Positions 48,456-58,186 of a stretch of 64,000 nt of DNA are shown in pieces. Position numbers and translations under genes: made by a program. Each line of letters starts with the position of its first letter. The stretch's first letter is position 1. The notes below the pieces were generated by a model, which made no database searches, was not told the origin of the DNA, and saw only the letters and a list, made by a program, of their open reading frames with translations. The stretch lies in the NCBI GenBank assembly GCA_029210565.1, contig JARGFQ010000002.1, positions 62,001 to 126,000 of the forward strand, in the 5' to 3' direction. Source of the stretch: Bacteroidales bacterium (GTDB lineage: Bacteria; Bacteroidota; Bacteroidia; Bacteroidales; VadinHA17).

Positions 48456-51257
48456 ATGAAGAGAATTTCAGCATTACTGATTTTGGCTGTATTGATCCTG
48501 GCTTCAGGATGCAGCGGAAACAAGAAAAGTACACTTTCCATCCCGTATGAGAGCTACAAGCTTGGCAACGGGCTGACGGTGATACTCAATGAGGACAAGT
48601 CCGACCCCATCACCTCGCTGGTGATACTGTATCATGTGGGTTCAGGCAGGGAGGTTCCCGGCAAAACCGGGTTCGCTCATCTCTTTGAGCACATGATGTT
48701 CCAGCGTTCCGAGAACGTTGGTGAGGATCAGTTCTTCAAATATATTCAGGGTGCCGGAGGGATGCTCAACGGTGGAACCAGCTTTGACCAGACAATTTAT
48801 TTCGAGGTGGTGCCGAAGAATTCGATTGAAATGGCTATGTGGCTCGAATCGGACCGCATGGGTTTCCTTCGCAATACTGTTACCCCGCAGTCGTTTGCCC
48901 TGCAGCAGAATGTGGTGCAAAATGAAAAGCGGCAGGGAGTCGATAACCGTCCGTATGGATTCACTGACTACGTGTTGCTTAAGAATCTTTACCCCGAGGG
49001 CCATCCGTACAGCTGGGATGTCATCGGGGAGATGGAAGATCTCGCCAATGCCACGATCGAGGATGTGAAAGAGTTCCACAAGAAGTTCTACATACCCAAC
49101 AATGCCACCCTTGTCGTCTCAGGTGATTATGAGACTGATGAAATCAAGGCACTGATTGAAAAGTATTTCGGGGAGATCCCCGCTGGCGAGGAGCTTAAGG
49201 ATCCGGAGCCGATGAATGTCACGCTGGCAGAGACGAGGAAACTCCATCATGAGGATGCCTTTGCACGTGCCCCACAGTACACTATGGTCTTTCCGGTTGC
49301 GGAGCAGTTCACAAAGGATTCCTACTCACTGGATGTGCTGGCGCAGCTGCTGGGGGATGGGAAGAAGTCGCCCCTCTACAAGGTGCTTGTTAAAGAGAGG
49401 AAGCTCACCTCGAATGTAAGGGCTTACAACCAGTCGCTGGAGATTGCAGGCCAGCTTGAGATAAGCATCACCGCTAACCCCTCCACCAGTCTTGATGATG
49501 TTGAAAAGGCTGTTTTCGAGGCGTTTGAGAGGTTTGAGACCGAGAAATTCACGGAGAGGGATCTGGAGAGGATCAAGGCCGGCCTGGAGACCAATTTCTA
49601 CTCCATGCTGAGCAGTGTCATGTACAAGTCATTCATGCTCGCGATGTACAGTGAGTATGCAGGTTCTCCTGACTTCCTGACCGAGGAGCTGGAGATGATG
49701 CAGAACGTTACCATGGATGATGTATGGGATGTCTATGGGCGTTACATTGAGGGTAAAAACTATGTCGCGACCAGCTTCGTGCCAAAAGGTCAGCTTGACC
49801 TTGTTGCTGAGGGTTCTGTCGATGCCGGGGTGGTTGAGGAGGATGTCACGCAGGCTACCAAGATGGAGGTTGCTGCCGGCGGTGAGGAGATCATTGAGAA
49901 GACCCCGGGCAGCTTCGACCGTTCGGTGGCACCGGCGCCCGGACCCGATCCTCTGCTGACTCTTCCGGAGGTATGGCAGGCAGAGGCTCTCAACGGGATG
50001 AAGATATACGGTATTGAACAGCATGAGCTGCCACTGGTGACTTATTCGATTGTCATACAGGGCGGTCATATGCTTGATGATATGAGCAAGCCAGGCGTGG
50101 CAAGGTTTACCGCCCAGATGCTTAATGAGGGCACTGCTACCAAAACCCCGGAGGAGCTTGAGGAGGAGATAAAGTTGCTGGGTGCAAGTATCAATGTAAG
50201 GGGAGGACAGGAAAACATCACGGTGTATGTCAGCGCACTGGCACGCAACTTTGAAAAGACACTGGCCCTGGTTGAGGAGATGCTTCTGGAGCCGCGCTGG
50301 GATGAAGAGCAGTTTTCGATCAACAAGACCCGCACTGTCAACGCACTCAAGCGCAATATGGCTGAGCCCAACTACCTGGCCAGCATGACCTTCAACAGGC
50401 TGACCCTTGGAGAAGAGAACATCATGTCCGTTGACAACAGCGGAACAGTTGAGAGTGTGGAGGCAATCACCATGGATGATCTGAAGGCTTTCTACGAAAA
50501 GAATCTATCCCCCTCTGTGGCGAACTTTCATATAGTGGGTGATGTTGACCAGGAGAGGGTTGAGCAGGCTTTGCAGAGTCTCAATCAGCGCTGGGAGGCC
50601 AGGGAGGTCGTCATGCCGGAGCTCTCTTTCCCGCCTGCTCCCGGGAGATCTGCCATTTATTTCGTTGATGTACCCGGGGCAAAACAGTCGGTGATAAGCA
50701 TTGGCAACCTTGCCCTGACCCGTGACCATCCCGATTTCTACAAGGCTGATGTGGCCAACTATATGCTCGGTGGTACCGCCAGTGCCCGTCTATTTATGGT
50801 CCTCAGAGAGGAGAAGGGGTTCACCTACGGAGCCTACTCCAACTTCAACGGCATGAAGAGCTACGGCACCTTCAGGGCATACGCCTCGGTACGTACTGAT
50901 GCCACACTGGAGTCGGTGGAGCTCTTCAGGGATATCATGAAGGAGTACCGTGCCGGCGTCCCTCAGGAGACTGTTGATTTCACGAAAGGCTCGCTGCTCA
51001 AGGCTAATGCTTTGCGCTTCGAGACCAACGACAGCAAGCTGGGTATGCTCAGTACGATGACTACTTACGGTCTGCCGGCTGATTATGTCAGGCAGGAGGA
51101 GAGTTACCTCATGGGGTTGACGAAGGAGCAGATGGACGAGACCGTTCAGAAGTACATTGATCCGATGAGAATGAATTATGTGGTGGTAGGTGATGCTGCG
51201 ACACAGCTGAAGGAGTTGAAGAAGGTAGGGTTCGGAGAGCCGATTGAGGTAAAATAA
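48456..51257 (+). CDS. Long M16-family zinc peptidase, lipoprotein (second of tandem pair)
   Basis: 933 residues. Lipobox ASGC at about residue 22, zinc motif HLFEH at 75-79 and the same two-half architecture as the preceding gene, to which it is clearly paralogous along the whole length, including the shared C-terminus ([14 protein letters not shown]). Tandem duplication with divergence suggests either different peptide specificities or a heterodimer. Co-transcribed with the first copy. Confidence 0.92.
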   Translation: MKRISALLILAVLILASGCSGNKKSTLSIPYESYKLGNGLTVILNEDKSDPITSLVILYHVGSGREVPGKTGFAHLFEHMMFQRSENVGEDQFFKYIQGAGGMLNGGTSFDQTIYFEVVPKNSIEMAMWLESDRMGFLRNTVTPQSFALQQNVVQNEKRQGVDNRPYGFTDYVLLKNLYPEGHPYSWDVIGEMEDLANATIEDVKEFHKKFYIPNNATLVVSGDYETDEIKALIEKYFGEIPAGEELKDPEPMNVTLAETRKLHHEDAFARAPQYTMVFPVAEQFTKDSYSLDVLAQLLGDGKKSPLYKVLVKERKLTSNVRAYNQSLEIAGQLEISITANPSTSLDDVEKAVFEAFERFETEKFTERDLERIKAGLETNFYSMLSSVMYKSFMLAMYSEYAGSPDFLTEELEMMQNVTMDDVWDVYGRYIEGKNYVATSFVPKGQLDLVAEGSVDAGVVEEDVTQATKMEVAAGGEEIIEKTPGSFDRSVAPAPGPDPLLTLPEVWQAEALNGMKIYGIEQHELPLVTYSIVIQGGHMLDDMSKPGVARFTAQMLNEGTATKTPEELEEEIKLLGASINVRGGQENITVYVSALARNFEKTLALVEEMLLEPRWDEEQFSINKTRTVNALKRNMAEPNYLASMTFNRLTLGEENIMSVDNSGTVESVEAITMDDLKAFYEKNLSPSVANFHIVGDVDQERVEQALQSLNQRWEAREVVMPELSFPPAPGRSAIYFVDVPGAKQSVISIGNLALTRDHPDFYKADVANYMLGGTASARLFMVLREEKGFTYGAYSNFNGMKSYGTFRAYASVRTDATLESVELFRDIMKEYRAGVPQETVDFTKGSLLKANALRFETNDSKLGMLSTMTTYGLPADYVRQEESYLMGLTKEQMDETVQKYIDPMRMNYVVVGDAATQLKELKKVGFGEPIEVK

Positions 51258-51289
51258 AAACAATTGCACCATCCGGAGCAGAAAAGTGA

Positions 51290-51297
51290 TATTTTTG
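51290..51297 (+). promoter_or_regulatory. -7 box of tRNA-Leu
   Basis: TATTTTTG followed by C, 12 bases before the tRNA. A TTG at 51264-51266 is a possible -33 element with long spacing (23). Confidence 0.55.
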
Positions 51298-51308
51298 CAA
51301 AGTCAAAT

Positions 51309-51392
51309 GCCCGGATGGTGGAATGGTAGACACGAAGGACTTAAAATCCTTTGGCCATAGCGGCTGTGGGGGTTCAAGTCCCCCTCCGGGTA
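51309..51392 (+). tRNA. tRNA-Leu (TAA)
   Basis: 84 nt type II tRNA. Acceptor GCCCGGA/TCCGGGT (terminal G-U), D arm with GGTGGAATGGTAGACAC, anticodon stem AAGGA/TCCTT with loop CTTAAAA (anticodon TAA), long variable arm, T arm GGGGG-TTCAAGT-CCCCC. CCA is not encoded. Confidence 0.96.
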
Positions 51393-51401
51393 CCCAGAGG
51401 C

Positions 51402-51435
51402 ACAAGAGGTCAAAATCGACCTCTTGTTTCTTTTT
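51402..51435 (+). terminator. Terminator of tRNA-Leu
   Basis: 10-bp perfect stem ACAAGAGGTC / GACCTCTTGT with a 6-base loop, then TTTCTTTTT. Confidence 0.85.
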
Positions 51436-51760
51436 ATGACATTCTGAAAACCTCACTAATTCTTAGGATGAGATGTATGGGTTCCGTAAGGATGGGTTCT
51501 GTTACTTTCCCATTAACCGCAATAAGCTTTTCAGCAAAAATGGTATTAAGTATTCTCTTCTAGGTAGCACCGTCTGACTTCCTGTAATATTCCAGAAGGT
51601 TCTCCAACATTGGGACTTCCTTCTGAATATTACTCCTGGACGATGATACTGCTTGTTGCAGTTCAGTGAGATTGTCTCTGACTGAGACAATCTCTTTATC
51701 TACCCTCCCCTTCATATCCTGATAATCCCGGTGTGTAATTCCCAATGTCAGGAATAAAAA
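51434..51760 (-). pseudogene. Decayed serine site-specific recombinase, C-terminal fragment
   Basis: The minus strand reads as the C-terminal coiled coil and tail of a large serine recombinase: THRDYQDMKGRV, a helical stretch, ENLLEYYRKSDGAT, an in-frame TAG (51560-51562), then KRILNTIFAEKLIAVNGKV and TEPILTEP to a TAA at 51434. This matches the family pattern of a coiled coil followed by YY...(A)D..K..I...IF.EKL....G. The catalytic N-terminal domain is absent. It directly abuts the tRNA-Leu terminator, marking an old integration site. The remaining bases to 51876 are AT-rich with no gene. Confidence 0.72.
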
Positions 51761-51876
51761 AAATAGCGTCGGAGCCCGTTATTATTAAAAATATAATTTA
51801 TGTTTGCCTATGGTCTGAAAAATTCTTTACCTTAAGGGAATCAAAAATGTTTTTGTTTTAATCTTGACAATAGAAA

Positions 51877-52770
51877 ATGTTTAACGTAGCTTCCAGGTCA
51901 GATTGTGCATTTGATATTAATAAGAAATTATTCCTTACATATTTAGTCAAAAACGGTGGTCCTGAACTTCGTGATTATGAAGAATTTGTTTTCATTGTCA
52001 ATACTTTGGATCCAAAACATCTGCATGAGTTCAGGGAAGTAATAAACCCAATACTCAACGTCAATACTTTGATTGGCCGGAGTTACACAAAACCATTTGG
52101 GTATCCGGGAGATTTTTATTTAATCGATCATATTTATTCTAACCATGTTAATGTAGATAAAAAATATCGTAACTGGGATATTTTTTATCAGAATCAGGCC
52201 GGAACAATGGCTGTGAGAAACCGTAAAGATTATTTCATTAATCAATGCCTAAATCTTGCTCTTAAAAAACATGGTGAAAAAAGGGTACTGATACTCGGTT
52301 CAGGACCGGCAACAGACGTAAATGAATTTCTAAACATATATACCGGAAACGATATCAGGTTTGACCTTGTGGATTTTGACCAGAATGCTATTGATTATTC
52401 GTCAAATAAGAATAAAAAATTTGAAAAATTGATTTCCTATTACAAGGTCAATGTTTTAAGGTTTGAGCCTTATATGAGGTATGACCTTATCTGGAGTGCC
52501 GGATTATTTGATTATTTCAGGGATAAGCACTTTGTTTTCCTGGTAAAAAAATACCTCAATTACCTGGCAGAAGGAGGTGAACTTGTAATTGGCAATTTCA
52601 GCACTGAAAATCCATCACAAATCCTTATGGAGGTGGTATCTGAATGGTACCTTAACTACAGAAGCAGAGAGGATCTGTTAAAGATTGCGGGAGATGCAGG
52701 CCTCCTGAACGGGAAAGTTTTTGTTGATGCCGAAGCCCTTGGTGTAAATCTTTTCCTTAATATTCAGTGA
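51877..52770 (+). CDS. PhcB-like SAM-dependent methyltransferase (3-OH fatty-acid methyl ester signal synthase family)
   Basis: 297 residues. N-terminal helical region, the family hallmark KPFGYPGDFYLIDHIY (about 72-88), SAM motif VLILGSGPATDV (about 139-150), acidic FDLVDFD, then WSAGLFDYF, YLNYLAEGGELVIGNFSTENPS and MEVVSEWYLNYRS. These are the conserved blocks of proteins related to Ralstonia PhcB, which makes the quorum signal 3-hydroxypalmitate methyl ester. It is followed by a membrane histidine kinase and a response regulator, as in phcBSR. AT-rich, unlike the M16 genes to the left. The signal chemistry is inferred by family only. Confidence 0.72.
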   Translation: MFNVASRSDCAFDINKKLFLTYLVKNGGPELRDYEEFVFIVNTLDPKHLHEFREVINPILNVNTLIGRSYTKPFGYPGDFYLIDHIYSNHVNVDKKYRNWDIFYQNQAGTMAVRNRKDYFINQCLNLALKKHGEKRVLILGSGPATDVNEFLNIYTGNDIRFDLVDFDQNAIDYSSNKNKKFEKLISYYKVNVLRFEPYMRYDLIWSAGLFDYFRDKHFVFLVKKYLNYLAEGGELVIGNFSTENPSQILMEVVSEWYLNYRSREDLLKIAGDAGLLNGKVFVDAEALGVNLFLNIQ

Positions 52771-52865
52771 AACTGAAAATAAATTTTTGTTGCAGTGACA
52801 AAATTACTGCTATCTAAGACATGCAAGGCACTTGATTCCAGCAAGTAACGAATCTCAGGCGCTAA

Positions 52866-53072
52866 TTACCTTCCTGTTTGTCGACCTTCCTTCAAATACT
52901 CTGTGAGCAAAACATCTTTAGGTTGAGTTAAGGTATATTTGCCTTGATCCATGTATAAAGCTTTTGTCCAAACAGAAATCCAACTCAATTCAATCGTTAC
53001 TATAGAAAAAAATATTGAAAATGCTGTTATCCCATAATTTTTTAAAAGCAATTGATAAAATCTAATCCCCAC
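52866..53072 (-). CDS. Possible small membrane protein
   Basis: 68 codons with GTG start, one hydrophobic segment (about 12-34, YGITAFSIFFSIVTIELSW) and a polar C-terminus. It lies antisense in the 338-bp gap between the PhcB-like and kinase genes. No family recognised and no ribosome-binding site seen, so it may be chance. Confidence 0.25.
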   Translation of the reverse strand: MGIRFYQLLLKNYGITAFSIFFSIVTIELSWISVWTKALYMDQGKYTLTQPKDVLLTEYLKEGRQTGR

Positions 53073-53108
53073 TTCTGACGTTTATTAATAAATCGATAGT
53101 CAGAAAGG

Positions 53109-55073
53109 ATGAATATTTTTAAAAATACGCTTATTAATTCTCTGGGATTGAGTCGGGAAAGCTCGGAGTCAATGACTTTTAACAAGCTAACCCTTTCATT
53201 TACAGGATATTTGTCGAATTATGAATCTGAATTTCTTAATGACTACTACGTCAAGGCTTTGAACCCATTCAGGTTTGCACTGATCCTGGCGATGATCTTT
53301 TATGGTGCGTTTGCACTTCTTGATGCCGCCACGGTACCGGAACTGAAAAAAATATTCTGGCTTATAAGGTTCGCTGTTGTATTACCGGGTTTGTTATCAG
53401 TATTTGCTTTTACGTATTTCAAAACGTTCAGGAAATATATGCAATTGTCGATATCAAGCGTCATGTTCATTACCGGATTCGGGATTATAGTAATGATAAT
53501 TCTTGGTGCCAGGGTATCTAACTATTCATATTATGCCGGCCTTATACTGATCTTCATTTTTGGATATACATTTGCTAAAGCGCGGTTTATTTATGCATCG
53601 TTAGCGGGCTGGCTGATTGTTATTGCTTACGAGATCTCAGCTATATGGATCTCAGACACACCTATCACAATTTTGATCAATAACAATTTCTTCTTTATCA
53701 GTTCAAATATTATCGGAATGCTCATAGGGTATTCCCTGGAACTATCCTCTCGCAGGGATTTTTATATGAGAAAACTCCTTGAACTGGAACAGGACAAAGT
53801 CATAACAGCCAACAGCACCCTGGAAAAAAGAGTAATTGAAAGGACACGACAACTGACAGATACCAATTTAAAACTGAAGAAAGAGATTGAGGTTCGCAAA
53901 AGATCCGAAAAGCAGAGAAGCGAACTGGAAACTCAGCTTTTTCAACTCAAAAAAATTGAGACCATCGGAACGCTGGCAGGGGGTATAGCGCATGACTTTA
54001 ATAATATTCTGACACCGATTTTGGGTTACACAGATATGGCCCTGGAGGAAATTCATGAGGATAGCACACTGCGGTTCGATTTGGAACAGATAAATAATGC
54101 AGCTGTAAGAGGAAAAGACCTGGTCCAGCAAATCCTGACATTCAGCCGGGAAGTAAACGTGGAGAAGAAGCCTGTTAAAATTAACCAGATAGTGGTCGAA
54201 GTAATAAACCTTATCAAGGCATCCCTCCCTCACGCAATTGAGATAAGAAAAAGTATTGATTCGGGAGTAGGGATAATTCTTGCAGATCCGGTTCATATAC
54301 ACCAGATTATCATGAATTTATGTACAAATGCCATCCATGCGATGAAAAACAGGGGAGGCATCCTTGACATAAAGGTCGATAGTGTACTTGTAGATCAGAA
54401 AACGACGAAGAAAATTAACAATCTTAAGATTGGGATTTATGTAAGAATCAGACTATCAGATACTGGTCATGGGATGGACAGACGAACAAAGGAAAGGATT
54501 TTTGAACCATTCTTTACCAGAAAAGAAGTGGGTTCAGGAACAGGGCTAGGTCTTTCTGTTGTGCATGGTATAGTCAGCAATTATAATGGGGCAATAACTG
54601 TAGACAGCACTCCGGGGAAAGGTACATTATTCACTGTTTATCTTCCATACAACATTTCAGATCCCGTAAATGAAATCAAATCTTTGGATCAGCTTCCAAG
54701 GGGAGTCGAACACATCCTGTTTGTCGACGATGAACAGGACATAACTTTTATGGGCAAAAAGATGCTGGAAAATCTCGGGTATAAAGTCACCACCAGGACC
54801 AACACAAGTGAAGCATTTGAGGAATTTAAAAGAAACCCCGGGAAATATTCATTACTTGTAACAGATCAGACAATGCCCAAAATGCTGGGAACCGAACTTG
54901 CCGAAAAAATGAGGAAAATAAATCCCGATCTGAAAGTCATTATAATAACCGGATACATCGGCAAATTATCCGATGCGACAAAGTCAAAAACCGGTTCTTA
55001 TGAAATGCTCCTGAAACCTATCAAATTGAGCGAGTTCAGCAAGGTTATCAGAAAAGTCCTGGATGAAAACTAA
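53109..55073 (+). CDS. Membrane hybrid sensor histidine kinase (HisKA-HATPase-REC)
   Basis: 654 residues. About six TM helices (about 55-220) without a large periplasmic domain, so it likely senses a membrane-soluble or membrane-borne signal. Then a coiled-coil linker (about 225-280), HisKA with H-box GGIAHDFNNILTP (about 293), N-box NLCTNAIHAM, G1 DTGHGMD, G2 GTGLGLSVVHG, and a C-terminal receiver with FVDDEQD, phospho-acceptor Asp in LLVTDQTMP and Lys in MLLKPI. Partner of the response regulator 11 bp downstream; the PhcB-like gene upstream suggests the input. Confidence 0.9.
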   Translation: MNIFKNTLINSLGLSRESSESMTFNKLTLSFTGYLSNYESEFLNDYYVKALNPFRFALILAMIFYGAFALLDAATVPELKKIFWLIRFAVVLPGLLSVFAFTYFKTFRKYMQLSISSVMFITGFGIIVMIILGARVSNYSYYAGLILIFIFGYTFAKARFIYASLAGWLIVIAYEISAIWISDTPITILINNNFFFISSNIIGMLIGYSLELSSRRDFYMRKLLELEQDKVITANSTLEKRVIERTRQLTDTNLKLKKEIEVRKRSEKQRSELETQLFQLKKIETIGTLAGGIAHDFNNILTPILGYTDMALEEIHEDSTLRFDLEQINNAAVRGKDLVQQILTFSREVNVEKKPVKINQIVVEVINLIKASLPHAIEIRKSIDSGVGIILADPVHIHQIIMNLCTNAIHAMKNRGGILDIKVDSVLVDQKTTKKINNLKIGIYVRIRLSDTGHGMDRRTKERIFEPFFTRKEVGSGTGLGLSVVHGIVSNYNGAITVDSTPGKGTLFTVYLPYNISDPVNEIKSLDQLPRGVEHILFVDDEQDITFMGKKMLENLGYKVTTRTNTSEAFEEFKRNPGKYSLLVTDQTMPKMLGTELAEKMRKINPDLKVIIITGYIGKLSDATKSKTGSYEMLLKPIKLSEFSKVIRKVLDEN

Positions 55074-55084
55074 TCACTTTAGCT

Positions 55085-55459
55085 ATGGCGAAAATTTTGA
55101 TAATAGACGATGATCCTTCGATATTGACAATGCTTAAAAGGATGCTTGAAAAAGCCGGATACGAAGTTGATATTGCCAGCAACGGCAGTGAAGGTTTGGA
55201 AAAAATTGAATGCTGTCCCCCGGATCTTTTGGTAACTGATATTGTAATGCCTGAAAAAGAAGGTCTTGAACTGATTTTCTACCTGAGAAAAAATAATCCA
55301 GGATTAAAGATCGTAGCAATCTCAGGTGGTGGAAGATTTAACTATGAGGGATATCTCACCGGTGCAAAACACCTGGGGGCTCATCTGGTCTTTCAGAAGC
55401 CGTTAGTACACAAAGAATTTGTACAGGCTATATCTGACCTTATTAATACTAAAATGTAG
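55085..55459 (+). CDS. Single-domain response regulator (CheY-like)
   Basis: 124 residues, receiver domain only: IIDDDPS acidic pair, phospho-acceptor in DLLVTDIVMPEKEGLE, Thr/Ser switch in VAISGGG and Lys in VFQKPL. No output domain, so it would act by protein contact or phosphorelay. Follows the hybrid kinase after 11 bp. Confidence 0.9.
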   Translation: MAKILIIDDDPSILTMLKRMLEKAGYEVDIASNGSEGLEKIECCPPDLLVTDIVMPEKEGLELIFYLRKNNPGLKIVAISGGGRFNYEGYLTGAKHLGAHLVFQKPLVHKEFVQAISDLINTKM

Positions 55460-55474
55460 CGGCTTTTTTCACCT

Positions 55475-55592
55475 TTCATCACCGGCGGAATCCCGATCCC
55501 ATCATCTTTCACATAAAAGGTAATTTTTTCATCATCCGGGGAATACCCGAATTCAATATTCCCCGCTTCAGTGAACTTGAAGGTATTAGTTT
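55475..55592 (-). pseudogene. Histidine-kinase HATPase fragment
   Basis: Minus strand: TFKFTEAGNIEFGY (N-box region NA-KFT), ITFYVKDDGIGIP (G1 box). These two boxes and their spacing are those of Bacteroidota hybrid kinases. The frame has no start and loses similarity after the G1 box, so it is a relic. It lies convergent to the response regulator in a 289-bp gap. Confidence 0.6.
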
Positions 55593-55701
55593 AGAATGGT
55601 TAATTTTTACTGGCGAGAAGTGGCCTGAATCATCGGCATTTGCAGATAGTCGATTGAACCACCTGAAAAAACAGATTAAATTTATATTTTGTAACTTACA
55701 T

Positions 55702-55732
55702 TTTGTAACTAACAAGATGTTATATATATTTG
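55702..55732 (+). promoter_or_regulatory. Promoter of the AAA ATPase gene
   Basis: TTTG (55702-55705), 19 bases, TATATTTG (55725-55732): exact Bacteroidota consensus. A 14-bp tandem repeat TTTTGTAACT(T/A)ACA covers 55687-55714, including the -33 element, and may be an operator. Confidence 0.7.
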
Positions 55733-55748
55733 CAGAAAGCTTAACAGA

Positions 55749-56888
55749 ATGAATCCAAAAAAATTGCAAAATCCGTTTCCTGTATCAACCTATCAGGGTC
55801 CGGATTATTTCTGTGACCGTGAGCAGGAAACATTAAAACTGGTCAGCAATATCACTTCCGGTATGTCATCAGTCCTGGTTTCAGTGAGGAGAATCGGTAA
55901 AACAGGTCTTCTTCAGCATGTCCTTACGCGACTTCCTGACGGATTCAAAGGGATTTACATAGATATTCTGGAAACGGAAAACATGCGCCACTTTTTAAAT
56001 CACCTTGGCACAGCATTGCTTCTTGCTGAGTCTGAAGAAACGGGAACTGGCAGAAAGATCTGGGATTTTATTAAATCACTGAGGCCGGTAATAACCTTTG
56101 AAACACTTACCGGAGCTCCCCAGGCTTCATTTGACTTTAAGACAAAACAAACCGAACAGAGTATAGATTCCATCCTTTCTTTTCTTGATAGTCAATCTTT
56201 CAGGACAGTAATTGCAATTGATGAATTTCAGCAGATAGCAAACTATCCTGAAAAAAATGCTGATGCATGGTTAAGAACCAGAATGCAGCAGCTGAAGAAT
56301 ACGGTTTTCATTTTCTCAGGGAGCCAGCAGCATATCATGTCAGAGCTTTTTGCTTCTCCTAAACGTCCATTCTTCAGAAGCACGACAATAATGAAGCTTG
56401 AAAAGCTCGAATTCAATGTCTACAGGGATTTTATCATCGGTCAGTTTAAACGCTACGGCAAAGATATCAGTAAGGAAGTTGCAGAGGAGATACTGCAATG
56501 GGGAGACAGGCATACTTATTATGTTCAGCTTGTCTGTAACCGGGTTTTTGCGGCTGCTTCGAAGAAAGTGACTTCAGACCTTTGGAAACAACAGGCTTAT
56601 GAGTTGCTGAAAGAACAGGAAATTGTATTTTTCGGATACCGCAGTTTGCTAACCTCGAACCAGTGGCAGCTCCTGAAGGCTATCGCCCAGGAGGGGAAAG
56701 TTTTTAAACCAACATCACAGGACTTTCTCGGGCGATATGGATTATTGAATTCAGCGTCTGTTCTGCGATCACTCCAGTCATTAATGAAGTATAAACTGGT
56801 ATTCAGGGATTTCGATTCCGGGGGCACGTTATTCTATAGCATCTACGATGTATTATTCCAAAAATGGTGTCTCATGAATAAACAATAA
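55749..56888 (+). CDS. AAA/STAND-type ATPase (MNS-like clade)
   Basis: 379 residues. An N-terminal PV-YFC-RE motif (GPDYFCDREQE), Walker A in the variant VSVRRIGKTGLL (about 47-56), Walker B VIAIDEFQQ, sensor-1 FIFSGSQ, then a helical lid and winged-helix domain (QEGKVFKPTSQDFLGRYGL...). Typical of archaeal/Bacteroidota ATPases that often occur in multiple copies in accessory DNA; cellular role unknown. It has its own promoter. Confidence 0.85.
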   Translation: MNPKKLQNPFPVSTYQGPDYFCDREQETLKLVSNITSGMSSVLVSVRRIGKTGLLQHVLTRLPDGFKGIYIDILETENMRHFLNHLGTALLLAESEETGTGRKIWDFIKSLRPVITFETLTGAPQASFDFKTKQTEQSIDSILSFLDSQSFRTVIAIDEFQQIANYPEKNADAWLRTRMQQLKNTVFIFSGSQQHIMSELFASPKRPFFRSTTIMKLEKLEFNVYRDFIIGQFKRYGKDISKEVAEEILQWGDRHTYYVQLVCNRVFAAASKKVTSDLWKQQAYELLKEQEIVFFGYRSLLTSNQWQLLKAIAQEGKVFKPTSQDFLGRYGLLNSASVLRSLQSLMKYKLVFRDFDSGGTLFYSIYDVLFQKWCLMNKQ

Positions 56889-56961
56889 GGAATACATTTA
56901 ATACCCTGATCTTCTCCTGAACATTATCATTGCACATGTATCTGCCTTTAAAGACCACACC

Positions 56962-57933
56962 ATGAGATATACTCTTTCAGCCATTTTACTTATTTGGGGC
57001 TTATTTTCAGGATGCACCCATCAGTTACGTTATTCAGGCAATCCGGTCTTCCCCGGTTGGTATGCTGATCCGGAAGGAATCATTTACAATGAAATGTACT
57101 GGATATTTCCCACATATTCAGCACCCTACGAGGAGCAGGTATTTATGGATGCATTCTCGTCAAAGGATCTGACAAACTGGGAGAAGCACCCGCGAATCAT
57201 AGATACCGGTGCTGTCAGCTGGGCTGATAAAGCCATGTGGGCTCCTTCGGTCATAAAGAGAGACGGTAATTACTTTTTATTCTTCGGTGCAAATGACATA
57301 CAGTCCGATGAAGAGACCGGGGGTATCGGAATTGCTGTTGCCGAAAAGCCGGAAGGTCCCTACAGGGATTACCTCGGTAAACCTTTGATAGATAAGTTTC
57401 ACAATGGAGCCCAGCCCATCGATCAGTTCGTTTTCGAAGATGCTGATGGCAGGCTTTATCTGATTTACGGAGGCTGGCGGCACTGTAACATTGTAAAGCT
57501 CAAAGATGACCTGACGGGGGTCGAACCATCGGAAGACGGAACGTTGTTCCGTGAAATAACACCGGATGGCTATGTTGAGGGTCCCTTTATGTTCATACGC
57601 AATGATAAATACTATTTCATGTGGTCGGAGGGAGGATGGACAGGTCCGGATTACAGTGTTGCATATGCCATCAGCGAATCACTTTTCGGACCTTTCGAAA
57701 GGATTGGAAAGATACTCCAGCAGGATCCTTCAATAGCAACCGGAGCAGGGCATCACTCGGTTATACGGATACCTGGCACGGATAATTATTATATTGTTTA
57801 CCATCGGAGGCCAATGGGTCAGAAGGACCGTAATGCCAGAGAAGTATGTATTGAAAAAATGGAATTTGATGAGAATGGACTCATAAAAGCAGTTACCATA
57901 ACAAAGGAGGGAGTACCGGCCCGGCCAGAGTAA
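56962..57933 (+). CDS. GH43-family glycoside hydrolase, lipoprotein
   Basis: 323 residues. Lipoprotein signal LFSGC (Cys about 18). Five-bladed propeller with catalytic Asp in NPVFPGWYADPEG (about 35), second Asp region MWAPSVIKRDGNYFLFFGAND, and catalytic Glu in GYVEGPFMF (about 212). The family hydrolyses arabinan/xylan-type side chains; specificity is not readable. No SusCD pair nearby. Confidence 0.88.
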   Translation: MRYTLSAILLIWGLFSGCTHQLRYSGNPVFPGWYADPEGIIYNEMYWIFPTYSAPYEEQVFMDAFSSKDLTNWEKHPRIIDTGAVSWADKAMWAPSVIKRDGNYFLFFGANDIQSDEETGGIGIAVAEKPEGPYRDYLGKPLIDKFHNGAQPIDQFVFEDADGRLYLIYGGWRHCNIVKLKDDLTGVEPSEDGTLFREITPDGYVEGPFMFIRNDKYYFMWSEGGWTGPDYSVAYAISESLFGPFERIGKILQQDPSIATGAGHHSVIRIPGTDNYYIVYHRRPMGQKDRNAREVCIEKMEFDENGLIKAVTITKEGVPARPE

Positions 57934-58186
57934 GAAATGTTATTCAGGCACCTGACGGGTCAATATAAGTTTCAGTTGAGAATCCGGGAAGAATCATACA
58001 GATTCTGCCGGAGTAAATCATAAGATACTCCTTCACCTGGTTGCAAATTTTGTCCGTTCGGGGTACTTTAAGAGCCTCTTAATATTCAGATATTGAGGGG
58101 CCTCTTCTTCCCCGGTACAAAAATTGAATACTATATAGGTCCGCATCTGCTCCTCCATGTGTAACAGCAGACACCTCTTCCCCTGA

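Noticed and set aside
51502..51690. Separate minus-strand 62-codon frame
   Set aside because: It is an overlapping frame on the serine recombinase relic, which explains the sequence better.
57934..58186. 37-codon minus-strand frame between GH43 and the metallophosphoesterase
   Set aside because: Starts with ATG but has no ribosome-binding site and no family; convergent gap, likely chance.
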